This document shows, piece by piece, positions 6,195-9,846 of a DNA stretch of 9,846 bases. Position 1 is the first letter of the stretch. Every line of letters begins with the position of its first letter. This stretch comes from Mariprofundaceae bacterium (lineage in GTDB: Bacteria; Pseudomonadota; Zetaproteobacteria; Mariprofundales; Mariprofundaceae), in contig JAUZQP010000201.1 in NCBI GenBank assembly GCA_030950965.1, positions 1 to 9,846 on the forward strand. Direction: 5' to 3'. The notes under the pieces were generated by a model. It was not told the DNA's origin and did not search any database. It worked only from the letters and a program-made list of their open reading frames with translations. A program made the position numbers and the translations under genes.

Positions 6195-7391
6195 ATGAAT
6201 ATTGAACAACAATTGGCATTGTTGTCCCGTGGCTGTGGAGAAATCTTACCCCACGGTGGCCTTGAAATTCGCCTAAAACTGGCTGCCAAAGAACAGCGCC
6301 CCCTGCGCATTAAAGCAGGTTTTGACCCAACGGCTCCTGACCTACATTTAGGGCACACCGTGCTGCTGGAAAAATTACGCCAGTTCCAGCAATGTGGTCA
6401 CGACGTGATCTTTCTCATCGGCGATTTCACAGCCATGATTGGCGACCCCACAGGCAAGAACGAAACCCGTCCGCCACTCAGTCGTGACGATGTGCTGCGC
6501 AACGCCGAAACCTATAAACAGCAAGTCTTTACTGTCCTAGACCCTGAACGCACGGAAGTTCGATTCAACTCGGAATGGTTGGGCAAGATGAATGCGGCGG
6601 ATATGATTCAACTGGCAGGTAAGGCGACGGTTGCGCGCATGCTAGAGCGCGATGACTTTGAAAAACGTTATCGTGGTGGACAGTCTATTGCGGTGCATGA
6701 GTTCCTCTACCCCTTGGTGCAAGGCTATGATTCGGTTGCTTTGAAGGCGGATGTGGAACTGGGCGGTAACGACCAAAAATTCAACCTGTTGATGGGGCGC
6801 CAGTTGCAAGAAGCACACGAACAATCCCCCCAGGTGATGATGACCATGCCATTACTGGTGGGCTTGGATGGCACACAGAAAATGTCCAAATCCTTGTGTA
6901 ATTACGTAGCGATTGAAGAAGATGCTGGTGAGCAATTTGGCAAGTTGATGAGTATATCCGATGAATTAATGCTGAATTATTATGAACTGCTGACGGATGT
7001 GGATCTGGATGCGGTGCGTGGTATGCACCCGATGGAAGCAAAAAAACAACTCGCCACCTTGCTGGTTGCACGGTTCCACGGTCAAGAGGGTGGCGAGCAA
7101 GCGCGCCAAGGTTTTGAAAAGCAATTCGCCCGCAAAGAGATCCCTGATGATATTCCACGGCAAACCCTAAGCACCGATAGCGATGGTTTATGGGTGGTTC
7201 ACGCGCTGACCCGTTCGGGGTTGACAGCGAGTAATGGTGAAGCGATGCGATTGATTAAACAGGGTGCTTTATCGCTTGATGGTGAACGTGTGAATGATAA
7301 AGATACCCGTTTGCATGCCCATACATCGGTGTTAATTAAATTGGGCAAGCGGCGCTTTTTGCAATTAGATCTAACAATGGAAGGGGAATAA
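6195..7391 (+). CDS. tyrS: Tyrosyl-tRNA synthetase
   Basis: A 398-residue class I aminoacyl-tRNA synthetase that charges tRNA-Tyr in the cytoplasm. The ATP-binding signature HLGH is at 51-54 (FDPTAPDLHLGHTVLLEKL). The tyrosine pocket is visible in VIFLIGDFTAMIGDPTGKN and VALKADVELGGNDQKFNLLMGR. The KMSKS loop is intact at 229-233. An S4-like RNA-binding domain is at about 335-398 (MRLIKQGALSLDGERVND). Length and the GDPTGKN region fit the shorter TyrRS type common in beta- and gammaproteobacteria. A TTTGGAG ribosome site lies about 5 bases before the ATG. It is the first gene of a tight cluster with ubiK and comM. The upstream spacer is largely the family 1 hairpin; no T-box leader is present. 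Confidence 0.96.
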   Translation: MNIEQQLALLSRGCGEILPHGGLEIRLKLAAKEQRPLRIKAGFDPTAPDLHLGHTVLLEKLRQFQQCGHDVIFLIGDFTAMIGDPTGKNETRPPLSRDDVLRNAETYKQQVFTVLDPERTEVRFNSEWLGKMNAADMIQLAGKATVARMLERDDFEKRYRGGQSIAVHEFLYPLVQGYDSVALKADVELGGNDQKFNLLMGRQLQEAHEQSPQVMMTMPLLVGLDGTQKMSKSLCNYVAIEEDAGEQFGKLMSISDELMLNYYELLTDVDLDAVRGMHPMEAKKQLATLLVARFHGQEGGEQARQGFEKQFARKEIPDDIPRQTLSTDSDGLWVVHALTRSGLTASNGEAMRLIKQGALSLDGERVNDKDTRLHAHTSVLIKLGKRRFLQLDLTMEGE

Positions 7392-7394
7392 ACC

Positions 7395-7661
7395 ATGGCG
7401 AGCAATAAAAATTTAGATGATATTGTAGAAAAAATAACAGGCGGCTTACGTTTGCTCGGCGGTTTGAAGCACGAAGCGGATGCCCAAGTGCGTAGCGTTG
7501 TGGAGAGTGCGCTGGGGCATTTTGATGTGGTCACCCAAGAGCGTATGGAAGTACAAGAAGGCATGCTTAGCAAGGCGCGCCAGCAGATGGATGCCTTAGA
7601 GGCGCGTGTTACCACCTTAGAGGCGCGTTTGCGTGAAGCCGAGGAACGTAAGCAGGATTAA
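7395..7661 (+). CDS. ubiK: UbiK-type ubiquinone biosynthesis accessory factor (BMFP domain)
   Basis: An 88-residue helical protein of the BMFP/DUF526 family, whose E. coli member UbiK (YqiC) helps aerobic ubiquinone assembly by binding other Ubi proteins and lipids. The N-terminal half (about 5-45) is amphipathic. The middle FDVVTQERMEVQEGML matches the family's LDLVSREEFDVQ-like signature. Residues about 50-86 are a heptad-rich coiled coil (MDALEARVTTLEARLREAEE). AAGGGG lies 8 bases before the ATG, inside the end of tyrS. The gaps are 3 bases to tyrS and 2 to comM, so co-transcription is near certain. A ubiK-like gene next to comM is a familiar order in gammaproteobacteria, which supports both calls. 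Confidence 0.88.
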   Translation: MASNKNLDDIVEKITGGLRLLGGLKHEADAQVRSVVESALGHFDVVTQERMEVQEGMLSKARQQMDALEARVTTLEARLREAEERKQD

Positions 7662-7663
7662 CC

Positions 7664-9157
7664 ATGGCTGCCGCTCGTCTTGTTTCGGCTGCGCTGCGCG
7701 GCTTGGATGCCGAAGCTGTTGCGCTAGAGGTTGATCTTTCGCGTGGCATTCCTGGCTGGAGCATGGTGGGCTTGCCCGATGCAGCAGTGCGAGAATCGCG
7801 GGATCGGGTGCGTGCAGCATTGCTCAATTCAGGCTTTCAATTTCCCCTCAGCTATATCACGGTTAACCTTGCGCCTGCCGATATACGCAAAGATGGGGCA
7901 TATTTTGACCTGCCTGTGGCTATCGGTATTTTGCTTGCCTCCGAACAGCTTCAAGCCGAAGGGGCATGCCCATTTTTGCTGGCTGAGTTGGCATTGGATG
8001 GCCGTTTGAATCGCCTGCGTGGCATTTTGCCCCTGGTTCAATTTGCCCAGCGTGAAGGCTTTAGCAGTGTCATTGTACCGCAAGAAAATGCCGATGAAGC
8101 GGCGCAAGTGCAAGGTATTGACGTACTCCCTGCGGCAACCTTGCTGGCGGTGTATCAGCATATCAACGGCGGTGCTCTGATTGCCGCACATAGCCCACCA
8201 GCAGCAGAGACACAGCGCGAAACAGGTCCTGATATGGCGGATGTGCGCGGTCAAGCTCATGCCCGTCGCGCGCTAGAGATTGCCGCAGCAGGGGCGCATC
8301 ATCTGCTCATGAGTGGCCCACCGGGTGTCGGGAAAAGCATGTTAGCCTCGCGCCTGCCGAGTATCTTGCCACCGTTAAGCGACCAAGATCGCCTTGATGT
8401 AGCGCGAATTTACAGCGTTGCCGCAGAAGCGCGTCCGCCATTGTCAGCGATACCGCCATTCCGTGCGCCCCATCATTCGGCATCCGATGTGGCACTGATT
8501 GGCGGCGGTAGTGTGCCACGCCCCGGTGAAGTGAGTAAGGCGCATTGCGGTGTGCTATTCCTCGATGAACTGCCCGAATACAAACGCCAGGTGTTGGAGG
8601 TATTGCGTCAGCCCCTAGAATCAGGCGAGGTGTGCATAGCCCGTGCCGCTGATACCTTGGTATTCCCTGCCCGTTTTCAATTGATTGCAGCTATGAATCC
8701 CTGCCCTTGTGGTTACCTCGGTCACCCTTCTCGCCCCTGCCGTTGTTCTGACATGCAGGTACGTCGCTACCAAGCACGAATTTCTGGCCCACTGCTGGAT
8801 CGTTTCGATTTACGCATCGATGTGCCGCCTGTGGAACAATCCTCGTTGTTGAACATGCAACCAGGCGAATCTTCAGCGGTCATAGCGGGTCGCGTGCAAG
8901 CCTGCCGGCAACGCCAAATAAGCCGCCAAGGCATGAGCAATGCCCTACTCAACCCTTCGTTGTTAGAGCAACACGCCAACCCCGATGCCGCAGGCCTGCA
9001 ATTGTTGGAACAAGCACTCAAGCACTTCGCCCTATCGGCACGCAGTTACCACCGCATTCTCAAGGTTGCCTTAACCATCGCTGATTTAGCAGAAGACCCT
9101 AAAGTCGAAGCCAAACACATCGCCGAAGCCCTGCAGTACCGAGGGCAATCTACCTAA
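7664..9157 (+). CDS. comM: ComM/YifB Mg-chelatase-like AAA+ ATPase
   Basis: A 497-residue protein, standard length for the ComM (YifB) family. ComM is a hexameric helicase that drives branch migration during natural transformation; it occurs widely, also in non-competent species. The N-terminal Lon-protease-like fold spans about 1-170 (VDLSRGIPGWSMVGLPDAAVRESRDRVRAAL region). The AAA+ domain begins at about 190, with Walker A GPPGVGKS at 218-225, the FRAPHHSAS motif and Walker B GVLFLDELPE. A four-cysteine motif (NPCPCGYLGHPSRPCRC) is intact and probably binds zinc. The C-terminal Mg-chelatase lid is SARSYHRILKVALTIADLAE. AGGA lies 6 bases before the ATG. It is the last gene of the tyrS operon; the family 2 element begins 5 bases after its stop. 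Confidence 0.96.
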   Translation: MAAARLVSAALRGLDAEAVALEVDLSRGIPGWSMVGLPDAAVRESRDRVRAALLNSGFQFPLSYITVNLAPADIRKDGAYFDLPVAIGILLASEQLQAEGACPFLLAELALDGRLNRLRGILPLVQFAQREGFSSVIVPQENADEAAQVQGIDVLPAATLLAVYQHINGGALIAAHSPPAAETQRETGPDMADVRGQAHARRALEIAAAGAHHLLMSGPPGVGKSMLASRLPSILPPLSDQDRLDVARIYSVAAEARPPLSAIPPFRAPHHSASDVALIGGGSVPRPGEVSKAHCGVLFLDELPEYKRQVLEVLRQPLESGEVCIARAADTLVFPARFQLIAAMNPCPCGYLGHPSRPCRCSDMQVRRYQARISGPLLDRFDLRIDVPPVEQSSLLNMQPGESSAVIAGRVQACRQRQISRQGMSNALLNPSLLEQHANPDAAGLQLLEQALKHFALSARSYHRILKVALTIADLAEDPKVEAKHIAEALQYRGQST

Positions 9158-9162
9158 CCTGA

Positions 9163-9286
9163 GGTAATCATTCACTCCCCCCACTGATTTTTCCGCCCTC
9201 TGCGTTGAAAGTGCTCATTTACCCAAGCGTAAACTGCGCGCTTTCGCCTTGATGGCGAAAAAACAGAGGGGGTGTGAATGATTACC
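9163..9286. repeat. Family 2 MITE-like palindromic element, copy B (124 bp)
   Basis: The ends are 19-bp inverted repeats with one mismatch (GGTAATCATTCACTCCCCC at 9163 against the complement ending at 9286). The interior holds CGCC paired with GGCG and a central TTTAC-CCAAGC-GTAAA hairpin at about 9219-9234. The core landmarks GCGTTG, CCAAGC, CTTTCGCCTTGATGG and AAAAAA match the element at 3404-3562 in the same order, while the arms are unrelated in sequence. It sits between comM and the convergent DUF4160 remnant and could act as a two-way terminator. No 3-bp target duplication is evident. Confidence 0.85.
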
Positions 9287-9458
9287 ATACCCTTGCTTCC
9301 TTCAATACCTTGGGCGGAACATTGCCAGCCAATACATCCAAGCTATCAATGGCAACGGAAGCCTTCCCTGTTGGCATGAGAATATGAAAGTATGGCGTTC
9401 CGTGATCGTCAAAATAGATTGCTATGGTAAAATTATGAAAGCGTTTTATTGTTGGCAT
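9282..9458 (-). pseudogene. Truncated DUF4160 protein
   Basis: The minus strand from the ATG at 9458 encodes 58 residues beginning MPTIKRFHNFTIAIYFDDHG. This matches the DUF4160 start (MPTI, short aromatic strand, then YxDDH.PPHFH), followed by AVID, LEVL and LPPKVL-like segments. Family members usually run 20-30 residues further, through a conserved W-x-x-x-H-x-x-E-L-x-x-x-W helix. Here the frame ends ...KEARVW and the stop TAA is supplied by the GGTAAT end of the family 2 element. DUF4160 proteins are often encoded beside DUF2442 proteins; no partner is visible here. No ribosome site is seen before the ATG, so expression is doubtful. The frame is open further upstream to 9575, but that extension has no family resemblance. 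Confidence 0.65.
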
Positions 9459-9675
9459 AGAGGAAATGATGGTGCAACTATTGCACTGCGTCAAATCTCC
9501 ATCTATTTCATGCAGCTTTATCTTGAGGCTTGCATGGATCAAGATAACGGAAGCGGAACAATAGAACTGGATCAAAGCAGGTGCGCTCAGATTTGGACAC
9601 CTATTTAGACAGCCAAAACAAGCAGCGGCGAAGGTGTTGGCATACTTTCAAGCTAGCGCGTAGCTGGAGTAAACA

Positions 9676-9714
9676 CAAACAAGGCATGCATGCATGCAGC
9701 TTTGCCCTTGTTTG
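9676..9714. repeat. Inverted repeat with CATG-repeat loop
   Basis: CAAACAAGGC at 9676-9685 pairs with GCCCTTGTTTG at 9704-9714, with one bulged C. The loop contains CATGCATGCATGC, itself self-complementary. There is no T-run after it, so it is not a classic intrinsic terminator. Confidence 0.6.
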
Positions 9715-9797
9715 GCGTGCTGCCATCCAATTTTCCGCTGATAAGGGCAAAAACAGAAGAGATACACCAGCCTATCAAGGCGATTTTTTATTCTCGC

Positions 9798-9832
9798 GCT
9801 GTTAATGTGCTGTTCCGCCGCCAAATAACAGC
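9798..9832. repeat. Small inverted repeat near right edge
   Basis: GCTGTTA at 9798-9804 pairs with TAACAGC at 9826-9832. An overlapping alternative pairs TGTTCC at 9811-9816 with GGAACA at 9835-9840. It may be part of a larger structure cut by the window end. Confidence 0.45.
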
Positions 9833-9846
9833 AAGGAACAAGCAAC

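Larger units (their letters stand above)
9459..9846. other. Gene-free stretch at right edge
   Basis: No reading frame here looks like a protein I know, and the open frames on both strands lack ribosome sites or domain motifs. The stretch holds a TGGACACCTATTTAGACAG sequence at 9593-9611 that resembles the terminal sequences of some insertion elements, a CATGCATGCATGC run, and two small inverted repeats near the right edge. It looks like decayed intergenic or mobile-element sequence. Confidence 0.5.

Overview
The window is a compact proteobacterial chromosomal segment. Gene content (an NtrB/NtrC pair, RnfE, MazG, short-type TyrS, and UbiK next to ComM) fits a gammaproteobacterium or a related lineage such as a zetaproteobacterium. 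The species cannot be fixed from the sequence alone. Almost every gene is on the plus strand and most are tightly packed. The unusual part is the spacers, which are filled by two families of fold-back repeats.

Layout. Positions 1-887 hold the 3' end of a gene for a tetratricopeptide protein with a 41-residue repeat. It overlaps by one base a PAS histidine kinase of the NtrB type (887-1903). The NtrC-type sigma-54 activator follows (1988-3403). RnfE (3683-4357), a 53-residue one-helix membrane protein (4357-4518) and MazG (4511-5332) form an overlapping cluster. A Crp/Fnr regulator (5395-6048) stands alone. TyrS (6195-7391), UbiK (7395-7661) and ComM (7664-9157) are a tight operon with gaps of 2-3 bases. 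Beyond comM lie a truncated DUF4160 gene on the minus strand (9282-9458) and about 390 bases with no convincing gene.

Repeats. Family 1 is a 90-bp element present three times (1913-2002 plus, 3563-3652 minus, 6092-6181 plus). Each copy has a short conserved lead box followed by a ~74-nt imperfect hairpin whose outer arms change between copies but keep pairing. Two inverted copies bracket ntrC: one ends at the base before the ATG at 2003, and the other begins with TAACG, which would have supplied the ntrC stop codon before another element inserted. Family 2 is a larger quasi-palindrome (3404-3562 and 9163-9286). Its copies share a core (GCGTTG, then CCAAGC, then GCCTTGATG) but have unrelated terminal arms, each complementary to its own partner. 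One copy lies between ntrC and a family 1 copy, flanked by TAA on both sides. The other lies between comM and the truncated DUF4160 gene and supplies the stop codon of the latter.

How the genes work together. The TPR protein, NtrB and NtrC look like one signalling unit, with the TPR array as a possible input partner. The NtrB-like kinase has an altered ATP-binding G1 box. The ntrC translation start appears to lie inside a family 1 hairpin, which could uncouple it from ntrB. RnfE belongs to a membrane electron-transfer complex whose other subunits are not in the window. The rest is housekeeping: nucleotide clean-up, tRNA charging, ubiquinone assembly and DNA processing. I saw no rRNA, tRNA, CRISPR array or transposase gene.
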